From contig CAUEEP010000727.1 in NCBI GenBank assembly GCA_958450365.1, positions 1,989,501 to 2,053,500 of the forward strand: a DNA stretch of 64,000 nt. The letters are read 5' to 3'. Of the stretch, positions 33,484-45,533 are shown piece by piece. How positions within the stretch are numbered: the first letter of the stretch is position 1; each line of letters opens with the position of its first letter. The position numbers and the translations under genes were made by a program. Source of the DNA: Mesorhabditis belari (taxonomy: Eukaryota > Nematoda > Chromadorea > Rhabditida > Rhabditidae). A model generated the notes under the pieces. The model ran no database searches and was not told the DNA's origin. It saw only the letters and a program-made list of their open reading frames with translations.

Positions 33484-35506
33484 ATGTTGCGATTATCCTT
33501 TCCTCTACAAGAATCGATACGCCATGCGTCAAACGCGGTGAAACGAGTTGGACCAAATGTCGTTTTGGTGGGCTTGCTTTTTACCATATTCCTTTTACAA
33601 ATGAAGTTCTTTAGGTGGATGCCGTGCGAACACCGTTTTGCCTTGCCGGAACGGCGTACAAAGATCTCATGGCCGTGGACTTACAAAAGGAGGCTTTGCG
33701 AGGTAAATCATTGGCTTTTGGTTAAATTAATCTGAATTTGCTTTTTAGCTCTTGTACGACGCACGCAAATTCCATACGAGAAGATCGATCACGTAATTTG
33801 TGGAACTGTCATTCAAGAGCCCCGGACCAGCAACATCGCACGTGGTTAGCATGAATTACATTTTGCAATCAAACATAAACATTTTTAGAAGCAGCGCTCT
33901 TGGCCGGGTTCCCAGATAAGGTTTTGAACATTTAATTACGTCAGGAGTTTAACATTTCATTCAGATCCCGTGCAACACAGTGACACTAGCATGTATCTCT
34001 TCGAATGTTGCGGTCACTGATGCTATTGGCATGTTGAAGGTTGTGAAAGTTATTACTTACCTTTAATTTTAAAAACTTTAGTCTGGTTATGCTAATGCGG
34101 TCGTTGCCGGAGGTGTAGAATTTATGTCAGATGTTCCGATTCGCTATAATCGCAAAGTAAGAAATTATTGATTGAAAAAACAAAAATTGATTATTTATTT
34201 CCAGGCTAGAAAGGCCATGCTTGGAATGCAAAAAGCGAAAGCAGCTGGCGAGAAGCTGAAAATTTTTGGTGAAATTGCAAAGAACCTCCTTTCTCCAGAA
34301 TTGCCCGCTATTGCCGAATTTTCATCAGGTAAGCTCTTAAGAATGTAGGCTAAATTTTTTTGATGTTTAGGAGAAACCATGGGACATTCGGCTGATCGTT
34401 TGGCTGCAGCATTTAATGTTTCGCGCAAGTAACTTTTTGTTTATTTGTTCTTCGTTTCAATAGCAATTTTAGGGAACAAGACGATTTTGCTTTGCGTTCT
34501 CACACCTTGGCTCAAAAAGCGGCTAGCGGCGGAAAATTAACTGGTAGGTGGTGGAATTAATTTAATTTTACGACTTATGTTGGTTATAATTTTTTGTTTT
34601 TTTAGATATTGAGCCCGTTTTCTTGGAGGGAAAGAAGCCAAAGACGGTTAAAGCGGACAATGGAATTCGTGTTTCTACACCAGAAAAACTCACTAGTCTC
34701 AAGCCGGCATTTGTGAAGCCTCATGGAACAATCACAGCCGCTAATGCATCTTTCTTGACTGATGGGGCTTCTGCTTGTCTTGTGATGACAGAGGTATCCT
34801 TTCACAATCCCTTGCACATTGATGAGTTTATTCTAGGAGTTCGCTTTGGCAAATGGCTACAAACCTAAAGCCTACTTGCGAGAATACCAATTTGTGTCGC
34901 AGGATCCAAAGGATCAACTTCTTCTCTCTCCCGCCTACGCCATTCCTCGTCTACTTGATAAAGTTACCACCTTGCATTTACTTTTTCTATTTGAATTTAG
35001 GCTGGCCTCAATGTAAAAGATGTATCGGTTTTTGAGATACACGAGGCGTTTGCCGGACAAGTACTTGCGAACTTGAATGCTCTTGATAGCGAGCATTTCT
35101 GCCAGGTTTTGCTAAATTTATTCCATAACTTAAATCTCACACTTAGAAATGGATGAAGAGATCACGTGTTGGTCGCCTTGATATGGACAAGCTCAACAAA
35201 TGGGGTGGATCACTTTCTATTGGTCGGTAAACAAATAATTAGAATTTTGTCAATAGCAAATTATTCTTTTAGGTCATCCATTTGGTGCCACTGGCGTACG
35301 CCTTCTTGCCCACACTGCTGCTCGTCTTAAGGTTTAGCTAAGAAGGTTATTTTTCTACCGACCTTTATATTTTAGGAAGAAGGTGGACAGTACGGAGTGA
35401 TTGCTGCTTGTGCTGCTGGTGCGAAATAAAATTTAAATTTAATTATTTATGAAATCATTCAGGAGGGCACGGCGTCGGAATGCTCGTCGAAGCGTACGGA
35501 AAATAG
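33484..35506 (+). CDS. HADHB: Trifunctional protein beta subunit, mitochondrial 3-ketoacyl-CoA thiolase
   Basis: Catalyses thiolytic cleavage of long-chain 3-ketoacyl-CoA, the last step of mitochondrial beta-oxidation, in complex with the alpha subunit. Thiolase landmarks appear in order: [20 protein letters not shown] (33617 on), [20 protein letters not shown] with the acyl-accepting Cys, [33 protein letters not shown] with the catalytic His, [16 protein letters not shown], and [17 protein letters not shown] at the C-terminus. The ATG at 33484 lies three bases after a TTTACAG acceptor, and the first residues [17 protein letters not shown] suit a mitochondrial presequence. About 14 short exons. 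Stop is TAG 35504-35506. A kelch gene follows 228 bp later, probably in one operon. Confidence 0.95.
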
Positions 35507-35733
35507 AATTCGGTTGAGATTGCATTTCAGAACGAATAGCGCTTACTGTGATTCTTCGACTGTATAGATCTTTTTTGTAAGTATCAATTTGGCCTTATGT
35601 ATTAATAAATTGGTTTCAAAAGTTTTGTTCTATTGTATTGCGTCAATGTCGGAAAGCAAATATTGGAAAGACTGACACCAATTATTTTTGTTCTATTGCA
35701 CTGATTTTAGGCAAAAGAAGAAAAACAGATGTC

Positions 35734-37592
35734 ATGCAGAGATTCGCAAACCTTTTAGACGTTGGCTTTCATTTTAATTTTATCAACTTGTTTTTCTTAG
35801 CGTGTACTTGGTCGAGGAAGGAATCAAGAGGTTTTGTCAACAACTTTCAACCTTAATCAAATTCGTCAATTACCTTGCACCGATGATGGTTAGTTTTGAT
35901 TAGCATACTCGACAAAAGAATTCCGAGGAGTTAAAAGATCTTCTTTTAGACCCGAAACCACATGCGAGAAGTGGTCATCGCATTTTTACCGATGATGATT
36001 ATATCTATGTCATTGGTGGCTATGACGTAGAACCAAGTGATGGTGGATTCATCTTTAAGGAGGTTACATTTTAGCACATTATAAAAAACGGCATCTTTAG
36101 CTTTGGCGCTACAATCTTTTAACGAAATGTTGGTCCCAAGTTTCACTCCTTCCTGGTCAACGTTTCCCGCAAGCACTCGCCTCGCATGCAAGTTGGTGGT
36201 TGTAGTTGAAATGTATTCAGATTTCCTTTTAGTTGCGCCTGTTATACCCTTGTCTCCCTATATTATTTGCTATGGTGGATCACAGGTAATTCTTTTTATG
36301 AGGGTATGATTACAGAAAAGTTTAGATTCCATTTGGTGAGACTAACTCCAATAGCGTTTTTCTTGTGTCAGCTCTACGAAATGGTATTTCAAGCATTGAG
36401 GTTTACTCGTTTGTTTATGCTTATTCAAACAGGTTTTAGTTAAATCAGAAGAGCCCTCGTCTGACCGGAATTTATGGCCACGTGCGTAAAAACATTTCAA
36501 TTTTATTTTAAAATCTGGTTTTAGGCAATGTGCTCATCACAAATTGAGGATAATGTGTTTTATGTCGTGGGTAGGATAATTGATGCTTTATATGTATAAA
36601 CTTTAATTGCATTGATAGGCGGCACAACGGGACACGACTACTTTTGTGATGTTCACAAGTTGACGCTTGCTGCTGATCACAGTTGCGAGTGGGAGCAACT
36701 CAATATGGTTTGTCATAAGCACTTGATGTAAAAGAAAGTTTGTTTAGGGCAGTAGCAGACCTGGCCGTTATCGACTAGAAGTCGCGCACGATGAAATCAA
36801 CAATAGACTGTTACTGCTTGGCGGAGGCTCGCCGGATTTTGCTGAAGGATTTGATCAGGTAAAAAAATTTTATTTGGGTAAATAAATGCGCATTGGGAAT
36901 TTAGATTACGGTCTTCAATTTGTCAACTAACTTGTTTGAAACGGTCACAACGAAACCTGATGGCGACGAATTCCCTACTCGAAGACGGTCTCACTCTCTC
37001 GTTAAACATGGGCGCTTTTTAGTGATGGCCGGCGGCTGCGCTCCAGCTATTGAACATCAACCATTTGTCAGTAGCTCTAATTAACATATAATTTTTTTAA
37101 AATATAGCCTCTGGTTATCCGTGGCGATATTTGGCGTCTGGATTTAGATACACTGCAATGGACGCAACTTGGTTCTTTGCTTCCGCCTGTATTTTTCCAT
37201 GATGCCACTGTTACAAGTGTAAGTTGTTTTTCTAGCTTATGGTAGCGTTATTTTTGGATGTTTTTAGGATGGAATGATGCTCATTTGGGGTGGTGTAACT
37301 AGCGCAGATTCGTCAACTCGTACTGCTGAAGGACAGGTTTTATTGATCTCATGTCACCTATTTATTTACTCTTAGTACATGTGGTTGGCGCCTCCCACTT
37401 TGAAGACCCTTGCTGCTCATCAATTGGCCAAACATTATCCGGGCATTGTGGGTCTTTTTTAAATTGGCTTCAATTTTTATTCTTTAGTTTTGTCGAAATG
37501 TCGAAGGGCCTCGAATTACCAATATGAAAGAAATATGGAATCATCTTTCAAATCACGTTTTTGATGTCGACCCGAGCGAAGCAGCTTGTTAA
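35734..37592 (+). CDS. KLHDC10-type kelch-repeat protein
   Basis: A beta-propeller protein of the KLHDC10 group, which in vertebrates is a substrate receptor of a CUL2 E3 ligase. Exon 1 (MQRFANLLD, from 35734) joins RVLGRGRNQEVLSTTFNLNQ after a 40-nt intron. Kelch blades are visible as RSGHRIFTDDDYIYVIGGYD, LWRYNLLTKCWSQV, PYIICYGGSQ, VFYVVGGTTGHDYFCDVHKL, RYRLEVAHDEINNRLLLLGG, RRRSHSLVKHGRFLVMAGG and VFFHDATVTSDGMMLIWGG. The C-terminus WLAPPTLKTLAAHQLAKHYP resembles the family's BC-box-like tail. Stop is TAA 37590-37592. A trans-splice-like TTTTAG sits at 35710, 204 nt after the HADHB stop. Confidence 0.88.
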
Positions 37593-38223
37593 TTTTCAAG
37601 TAAACTTATATTGGATATAATATTTTATGTTCGTTTCAAATTTCCTCTACTTTTTTTCTCAATCTCTTTCTTCTTTTCTTTTCTTCATTTCTTTTTTCTT
37701 TCGTCTATTTTTACTAATCTCGGGTATTTTTAATTGTCGTGTGTGATTGGCTTTCCAAGTTATTTTGTACGGGTAATAAATCGTATGGCTAAAATAAAAT
37801 GCAATCACAACTGGCTTAGGATTCTGTGAATTAGAATTATAAATACTTTTTCAAGATTTTAAAAGCTTTGCTCACTCTGCAGAGCTTTTGAGGGGTTCAA
37901 AGTCAACAACTTAAAAATTCCGCACGTGTGATTTGTACATTTTCGTCTTCACAAATCTATTTTCTGTGCCAAAGATACAAACTTTATTCAAAATTTGATC
38001 GCGGTTTTTGCTCTAAAAGATAATTATACTTTATTTTTGACAATAATATTATTACGGTCGAATTTTTATACCATAAAAATTCGTACCGGTACATATGTAA
38101 ATTTCAGGACTTTTGCATTGAAGTTACCACCAGGACACATGCAAATTCCTTTAAATTATACATTTACATTCATCAAATATGTATCTTTTTGGTAATGCAA
38201 ATCTCCCACACTTTTGTTTAGCG
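37593..38223. other. Intergenic region
   Basis: T-rich 3' flank of the kelch gene, then AT-rich DNA leading to the JAZF1-like start. No gene seen. Confidence 0.5.
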
Positions 38224-41200
38224 ATGTCACTGACGTTGTTGAACAGTCGATGTTGTCGACAATGCAATAGCAACTTTTCCAGTTTCTACGATCTCATTGC
38301 GCATTTCGAGACAACGCATCTTCGTAAGTTAATGATAAAAAAAAACTTGAACATATGACCGAAACACGGTATAAGTTAATCATAAAGTGCAAAAAGTGGA
38401 AACGTAACAGTAGAATTTGAACCTAACAATTCAGAAGACATCATTTTGGCCGAACAGAAACGCAAAGAGGAGGACTCGGCGCCGAATCGGTCAAGCGGCA
38501 CGAATTTGCCACTTTCCTACTATTATCGGTTTGCGATGCGCTTCAAGAACTAGAAAAATTAAACTCGCAAAATTCAGACTATTCCCAGATGCTGATCCAC
38601 CAAAACCCGTCCCCCTTCCGCCACCGACTCGACTCCCGTTTTGTATCTACAGAAAAAGGCCTGCACCAGGTTGAGGGAAATTTTGAGTCAAAAAAATTTC
38701 AAGTTTAGGTCAGAATGTCGACTTCTCACATACGATGGCCCCGGTTTATTCTCATTCTCATCCACAAGGGTCGGCTAGACGAAAAGATGGTAAATTTAGA
38801 AAAAAATAATCGAAAGCCAGAAGACATGGACCCTACAAACTACAAGGTCAGACTATAAACCCTTGTAGAAACATGTAGAATAGAGATTTTTCAAAAAAAA
38901 TTTTCACCAAAAAATCGAGCCAACTTTTGGCTTTCGAATGACACCAAAATCAGGCGAAATCATGTTCTCTTTGCTGAGATTTAACGTTTTTTCCAAGTTT
39001 GTAGTCGGGTCCCATGGGATGAGACTATAAACGGCTATAAATAGCTCGTCCTCGGAGTAGAGATGATAGATTTTCTTGATTTTGGTGTCATTCGAAACCC
39101 TAAAGTTGGCTCGATTTTTTGATAAAAAGGTTTTGAAAAATCTCTATTCTACGCGTTTCTATAAGGGTTTGTGGTCTGATATTGTAGTTTGTAGCGCCTA
39201 CTGTCTACTGTCCCCATTTTGCGTAAACCGGGATCGAACCTTGGTTTTTTAAAACATTAACCATGGTTGCTAACCACTTGGCCAAAATGCTTGAACGCAA
39301 CACAGAACAATGACATTTTTTCAAATGCAAATCGCTGACTTTGCAACACCTTTAACGTAGTCAATTTCAGACTCGCGAACGGTGGCCGATGACGATGAGA
39401 GTAATATCTCGGAGGCTGACCTAGAAGAAGCGGATCCGGGGTTTGAAGAGTTCAATAGTTTGAGTACATTTTCATTCTCAGTGATCCGAATGTTTCGCTC
39501 CGCTTTCGGTGTCAAATCCCTTCTTGTGGGAAACAATATAAGAATGTGCACGGAGTGAGACACCATATGATGATGGCACACGGAGAGGATAAAACACAGG
39601 TTTGAACTCTAAGATTTAGATGGTTTAAGCCCTTCTTTTGTTTTAGCATTCGGCTGTGCCAACGGAAGGACCGCCGACAAAGTGAGTAGCTGAAGCTTTT
39701 CTTTAAAATTTCCCGTAATGTTGTCTCTATTTGTTTCATTAAATCCATTCACTTTTTGTATCATTCGATCTCATTTGTGAACCCTTGAAGGATCAGATCA
39801 AAAATGAATGGATTGGATAAAGCTAGAGACAAGGTTACAGTAGTCAAGAAAGGGGACACGTTTTAGAAAACGAAAACTCGAGTACGTACATGAAAGTGTG
39901 TCTCGGCTACCGTAACTTGCATTTCGTTTTACAGTAACCCAAATAGTTTCTATCATAGTCGTAAAGATTACTGTAATTTTAACGAATTTAAAAGATCCAT
40001 GAGGATCAAATTAGCCGCGATTACGATAGCTGGGGTAGCTTTTAGAGCGTCGAGAGGAGAGCGTTTGGAAAAATTTCTTAAGTCTACTTCAGTATCGATG
40101 CTTGTGTGCACGGTATCAAAGAGTATCAAATTCCAGAAACGGTCGTCCATTCAAATGCTCACAGTGCAATAAGCGCTACAAATCGCAAGCCGGTTTAAAC
40201 TCGCACGTGGCCAAGGAACATATCAGGACGGCGGATGCAAGCGGGCACATATCGGCTCCGATGTCGCCAGCCCCGCAAATGGAACAGGTGATTTGAAAAG
40301 TTTATATACCAAAGAATGTCATTTTCATTTTCAGAAAATCGGCCAAGGAATGCGCCCGATTGCCAGTCAGCCTCAGCTCTCACAAATGCCTTCATTTCAA
40401 CAAGGCTATCAACCCAATTCGGTGCCTTTGGCACAAGGCAGTATCTCACATCCAGCGCCGAATGTTCAGGTATCTTCGTGAATACTGTTTTTTTCTAAAA
40501 AGTCGATAAGTTGATAAATCTACCGTAATCCTTTCCTCTATTTCTCAGTTTCATTTCATTTTTCTATTTAATTCACAGCTTGATTCCTCATCGAATGAGA
40601 TTAAAATTGCCTAAGTGAACTGGAAAAAATGTGAAGAAAAGATTACGGTAGCTCTTCCAAATTATTCACCTTTTCGAAAAAGCAATCATACAATTTACAA
40701 CAATATTTTTAACAGGTTCGTCAACTGCCGCCACCAGTCTCAAATGAGCAAGGACAAGTCTCGTATCAACAATTTCAAGTTGGTTGCCTGTTTTCTTTTT
40801 GAGGGATAAAATGCTGCAGGAATATCCGGCAAATCAACCGACAGGCGCTGTCCTTCAAGCGCATTTGGCTCAGCGCCGTGCCCAGCAACTGAATGCCCAA
40901 TATGGAGGTCAGCCACGAGCCGGCATCAGGACGACGAGCTATGGTGTGTGACTTTGTGACAATTATCAAACTTTATCAAAAATATGGGCAATGTATAGCT
41001 GGTATTGATCATTTGCTATTGTACATTTTCTATTGTACATTTTCTATTGTACATTCCATCCGTAGCCCCTTCGCTGTCGTAGGCTTTCTTCCCGAGCGCG
41101 GTTCATTTGCTCTTCCTCGGATAGGCCACCCGTGTACGCACTAAATGCAAAAGTCAACGGTTTTATTTGGGTTACTGTAGATTTTATTGGGTTGGCCCAA

Positions 41201-44200
41201 ATTTAAAGTGCTTCCTGTTCGGGATGTTCCAACCGGGCCTTTAAGCCAGGCCAGACAATACAGGGCTAGGGCCAGGCTTACAGTAAGGCCAAGGTCAGGC
41301 TCTGTCTTTTGGCGGCCCTGACCTTCCCTGAGATGAACCGGGTTACGGTATATTTCAATAAGAATTTGGTTTTGTTTGGGCTAATTGTAAGCTTTTTTGT
41401 ATTTCCTTTCGACCTCCAATCCCCTTGCTGACGTCCTATTTGTTGACCGCTCCCAGACCAGCGATTCTGTTGATTTCTCGAGTTACCAAACCAATTACTC
41501 CAATTGCTTCTTGGCTCCTCGTCTGTGCCATTCTCGAGTAGTCCACCTGTTGAGGAAAAAGTTTTGAGATTAGTGACCAATTACCCAAAGCTGTGTCAAG
41601 GAATGAGACGAGAGGGTAATAAACGACGTTGAGTAGACCGTTGGTGTATGCAAGTCCACAAATGATTCCGCCAAGATGGCCGACAAAGCTAGCATTTGGA
41701 GTTAGCATCTAGAAATTGAGCGTTTTCTTGTTTTCTAAAATGTGTCACCTTTTGGGGAACTACCGTGATCTTGGCCTAGCTTTTATCGAATTTATTTACG
41801 TTTCGTCTACTTCTGTAAAGCAGTGACCTAGAACCAGTAAGCCAGGCTAGAGCCGGGCCAGAAGCCAGGGCTAGGGACTTATTCAATCCAGGCTAGAGCA
41901 AGATTACGGTACTTTTTCGTAAACTGACACATTTTAGAAACCCTTAGAAGAGTACTTGTAAAGCCAACAAACTTGTATGACGCCTAACTCAATCCAGCTA
42001 GCGTATCGTGTCGGAATGGGTAGCCAACCGAAAAGAAACTCGTGATCATGTGGTCGCAAGTGGTTCAGAACGACTTTCAACGCGAAGAGGACACCTGAGA
42101 TTTTGTTTGTTTTCTAAAAGACATCTATTTTAGAAAACTACTGTAATCCAGTAATCCAGTAATCCAGTTTACACCCGATTCGCCCAACTTTGGTATTACT
42201 CGACGAGGAATCACAAGACTCAGTCAATGATACAAAAATTGAGCTGATTGAATGTGTTCGGAAATTCTTCCGATAAAGTCTATTTTCTTTTAAAAGTCTA
42301 TCGACCAATGTTTCCTCTATTATCCTCCATTTATCTTTCCGCGATTTCCCCAGACAAAACTTAGACCTTTCAAAACATTTAGCACTCAACATTTCGGTAT
42401 ATAAACCCTCCGGTGCTTTAATAAATATTCTACCTTGAACCAAGGGATATGGACACAACCTAAACCCAACAGAATGTAAATTGGTTTGATTACAGTAGTT
42501 TTCTGGAATAGATGTCTTTTAGAAAACGGTAATGAGCTAACCGCTGAAACCGACTCCACATTGATATGAATAAGCTGTATCGAAAATTTGATCAAGTCCC
42601 AGCGAGATTCCGACAGTTGCAACCGGGGTTAGGACCACGAAAATGAGCAAGATGGCGAGGAATTGCACTCCGCCCATCATTCGCTCCATTCGTTTTCCCT
42701 GGAATTGAAAGTTTTAGCGAGAAGTTGACCAGTTTTTCCAACTTTCCACAGCATTGAGACCATATTGTAGTAGAGATGCCAATCATCAGCGTGCATAAAA
42801 ACCGGCGCGATCAAGCGATAGAATTGGCGTTGTTGGATGATGAGGTCGGGTCGAAGACAGAGTTGCACTAGATTTATCATTCGAGTAGAGTACATACTAG
42901 ACATGGGAAAATTCCAACCCCAACCTAATTCCATCTTCGTTTTTTGACCGATTGCTCCGAAATTTTGTCTAGAAGCTGAAAATGTCGATTTCTATCTGTA
43001 GATAAAATTTCAGAGCAATTGGCCAAGAAAACGAAGGTGGAATTAGGTTCGGGTTGGAATTTCCCCGTGTATAGTACCGTAATAGCCAAAAAGTATTCCC
43101 AAACATTTTAGAAAACACATTAGTACACTTTACTCCTCATCTTGAATTCACTTACACGTCTTTTCAGGCCCAAGAAACGGGATGAAATCCAGATAGATTG
43201 CCATTTGTGCCAGGATTGTTATAAGTGTAACCTAAACGATATAGATTTAGAGTTTAACTGGGTGATAGTACTGGTGGAATTGGTCCAGCGTTCAATAGAT
43301 GAAATGCTAGCAGCATCACTCCTTGCGTGTCCCTTTGCCGTCTCTGTTGTCGATTCCGGAACATTGTTTTCTGGAAATTTGATGCTTAGAACATGCCTAG
43401 GCATTTGATTTTACGATCAAAAGTTTGTGCAGAATAGAATGGATTACGAAGAAAAGGAACTTTAGGACTTTAGAAGAACCGGTTACGGTAGAAATATACG
43501 AAAACTGGCGCTAGCTTGATTGATAAGCAAGTTTACTGTCGGAAATCGTTCATTTTAAATCAGTAGCTCGTTTTCTAAAAGGCACCTACTTTGGAATCTA
43601 CCATAATCAAACTTTTTCCATTTAATCTGCCCAATTTTGGTATCATTCGATTAGGAATCATAAGGCTCTCGGTTAATGATATCGAAATTGGGATGATCGA
43701 ATGTAAACTGGAGGTTATGATGGTTTATTGACGTTTCCCAAACATTTAAATTCTAGGTCGAAACCTTACCCAAACAGCTAAATCTTTTAACCCAGAAACA
43801 CTAATTCCAAATGGTTTGCCAAAACGAGAGGAATAACAAGACGATTTGCGGTTGGATTGACTGGCATTTATAGAGCGAAAATGTTTAGTTTTTTAATAAA
43901 TTTATCGAAAGACACGGGTCCGAAAACCGGGAAAAGTACACAAACTCTAAAATTTTAACAATTTTAAATGAAACAGGGAAGGGTGGTGGAAAAAATAAAA
44001 TGAGGAGGGAGATTTTTATAATAAATAGAATTTTATAAGGGGATAAAGAAAGAGGAATAAAAATACATGCGCAAAAGAAACGGCGAAGCGCCGGACCGGG
44101 CAACGAGCCTTTAAAAGAATGAATTTTGAAGGATGAGATTTCATTTTATAGGGGGAAAGGAAGACGCCGTCTCGAGTACGGTAGTTTAGGTGTATTTTAG

Positions 44201-44836
44201 AATTTAGGGTTTAAAAGTTACCAACCCGTACCGGAACTGTGGGAATTGGGGTTTTTACTAAGAATGTGTCCAGAAGAACGCTTACGAAACATTATGCTCT
44301 CGAAATTTAGCTGGATATGATTTAGGTTCTAAGCACGAGTCAGCATAAAAATGACGAAAGAAGCAGTCTTTGTGAGCCCTTAAATAGTTGACAGGTGTTC
44401 GGATGAAAAGAGAATATCGAAAAGAAACGTCGATAGAAAGCAATGGGAAAACCTGTTGTGACTGACAATGAGACTGTTTGTTTACCCTTTTAGATTTCAT
44501 TGATAACTCGAGTTGTTCCTAGAGCCAATTTTACCTTTAAAAATCAACATGTAATTGCTTTTAGACGTTTCCTCGGTCGATTATTGACTGAGTAGATGAT
44601 CTAGATCCTTTTTGGTGACTTTCGCTTGGTTAAGCTAAGCTTTTTTTGGCTTTTTAGAGCTTTAGCTTTAGAATAAATCAGTTAATAACCATTCTTATTT
44701 AGGGTCAAACGAGAGCGGGAATGGTCAACAATTGCATCAGATTGGGTTGCAGGCGAATCCCAGTCCCACCTATCCACAACAGGGAGTGATTGGCCCAGAG
44801 CATCGGCTGAGTAATCCACAATCCTCGCGGCCATAA
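38224..44836 (+). CDS. JAZF1: JAZF1-type C2H2 zinc-finger protein
   Basis: A nuclear zinc-finger protein of the JAZF1 type, a transcription cofactor linked in vertebrates to NuA4/TIP60. Exon 1 (38224-38323) encodes an atypical finger, CCRQCNSNFSSFYDLIAHFE. The next (from 38435) encodes QDIILAEQKRKEEDSAPN and LPLSYYYRFAMRFK, matching the family's conserved linker. An acidic DDDESNISEADLEEADPG block follows at about 39390. Finger 2 is FRCQIPSCGKQYKNVHGVRH with H..H, and finger 3 is FKCSQCNKRYKSQAGLNSHV (40157 on). The C-terminus is Gln/Pro-rich, ending at 44836 after a 3.8-kb intron that contains an antisense rhomboid gene. The start follows a TTTAG acceptor. The large introns carry MITEs and a tRNA-like remnant. 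Confidence 0.85.
38833..39197. mobile_element. Palindromic MITE in JAZF1-like intron
   Basis: Arms of about 110 bp: CTACAAACTACAAGG, AGAATAGAGATTTTTC and TCGAGCCAACTTT on the left recur inverted on the right as AAAGTTGGCTCGA, GAAAAATCTCTATTCT and TTGTAGTTTGTAG. Confidence 0.8.
39215..39289 (-). pseudogene. tRNA-like sequence, 75 nt
   Basis: The minus strand carries a perfect A-box TGGCCAAGTGG, a perfect B-box GGTTCGATCCC and terminal halves CATTTTG/CAAAATG that pair over 7 bp like an acceptor stem. Anticodon and T stems are imperfect, so it is a tRNA pseudogene or tRNA-derived element rather than a working tRNA. Confidence 0.45.
41044..43364 (-). CDS. RHBDD1: RHBDD1/RHBDL4-type rhomboid protease, nested gene
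   Basis: An ER intramembrane serine protease of the RHBDL4 group, nested antisense within the last intron of the JAZF1-like gene. ATG 43364-43362 begins MFRNRQQRRQRDTQGVMLLA. After an intron follows VTLITILAQMAIYLDFIPFL, then QRQFYRLIAPVFMHADDWHL and YYNMVSMLWK (42870-42735). The catalytic serine is in CGVGFSG split by an intron (about 42536/42104), continuing VLFALKVVLNHLRPHDHEF. The catalytic His is in SFVGHLGGIICGLAYT (about 41690). The last exon (to TAG 41046-41044) encodes YTGGLSEEEQMNRAREESL, matching the family's ubiquitin-interacting motif. Introns hold several dispersed repeats. Confidence 0.9.
42478..42535. repeat. Example of the TACGGTA/TTTTAGAAA dispersed repeat
   Basis: GATTACAGTAGTTTTCTGGA, then ATAGATGTCTTTTAGAAAAC and GGTAAT. 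The same imperfect inverted pattern recurs many times in the window, for example near 9752, 9893, 28890, 39850, 41905, 42110, 43080, 43565, 44175, 48940 and 61690. Confidence 0.7.
42893..43075. mobile_element. Palindromic element in rhomboid intron
   Basis: AAATTCCAACCCCAACCTAA and TCTTCGTTTT on the left are mirrored by AAAACGAAGGTGGAATTAGG and TTGGAATTTCCCC on the right around a 30-bp spacer. Confidence 0.75.
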
Positions 44837-45533
44837 TCAGAATCTATTATTATTTCTTTGTGTACATTTCGATTATCTATAACTACCGCAATACCTAACT
44901 GTAATGCGTTTTCTAAACCGTGTCAACGTACCGTATTCTTTCTAGTTTTTATTCAATCAATTCACTTTTGATCTGCTTCTGTGCAGGTTCACAAAGATAT
45001 TGAAAAGCTCAAAAAATAGATAGATTTGATAAAAACTAGAGGCTGATTTACGATAGTCGAGAAAGTTGGCACGTTTTAGGAAACGCTTCATGCCACAGAA
45101 TTACAGTATATAGTGATAACTTATTCGTGAAGGTAAATAAAAGTTCAAATCTCATTTGTTGTCGACAATCAAAAGCTACACATTGAGAAAGATTCTGGTT
45201 GGTATATCTTTTCTGGAATATTTTCTGTTTTTTTATCCGCAATTATTAGTTGGATTACGCAATGATTACACTTGTCTTGTTGGTTGTTGGGTTGTCTAAT
45301 CCTCTATCCTTTCGTGGATCTGTAGCTTAAAATTTGCATTTGATGGAACGTCTAAAATTAACTGATTGTAGAAAACTAACTGCTAAATGATATTTGAAAG
45401 GTTTTCTAAAGCTTAATGCACTACTTATGATTTTCAGCGCAAATAGTGGCAAGATTTATCAAATTTTTACGCGTACATTTTAATTTTTTCCAAAGTTCAA
45501 GCTTAATGTTCATGTTTTTCATTTAGTCGATGC
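44837..45533. other. Intergenic region
   Basis: 3' flank of the JAZF1-like gene and upstream region of PIG-C. One copy of the dispersed repeat lies near 45035-45085. No gene seen. Confidence 0.5.

Noticed and set aside
33243..33614. Plus-strand ORFs before HADHB
   Set aside because: They overlap the HADHB leader and first exon in other frames and lack family likeness.
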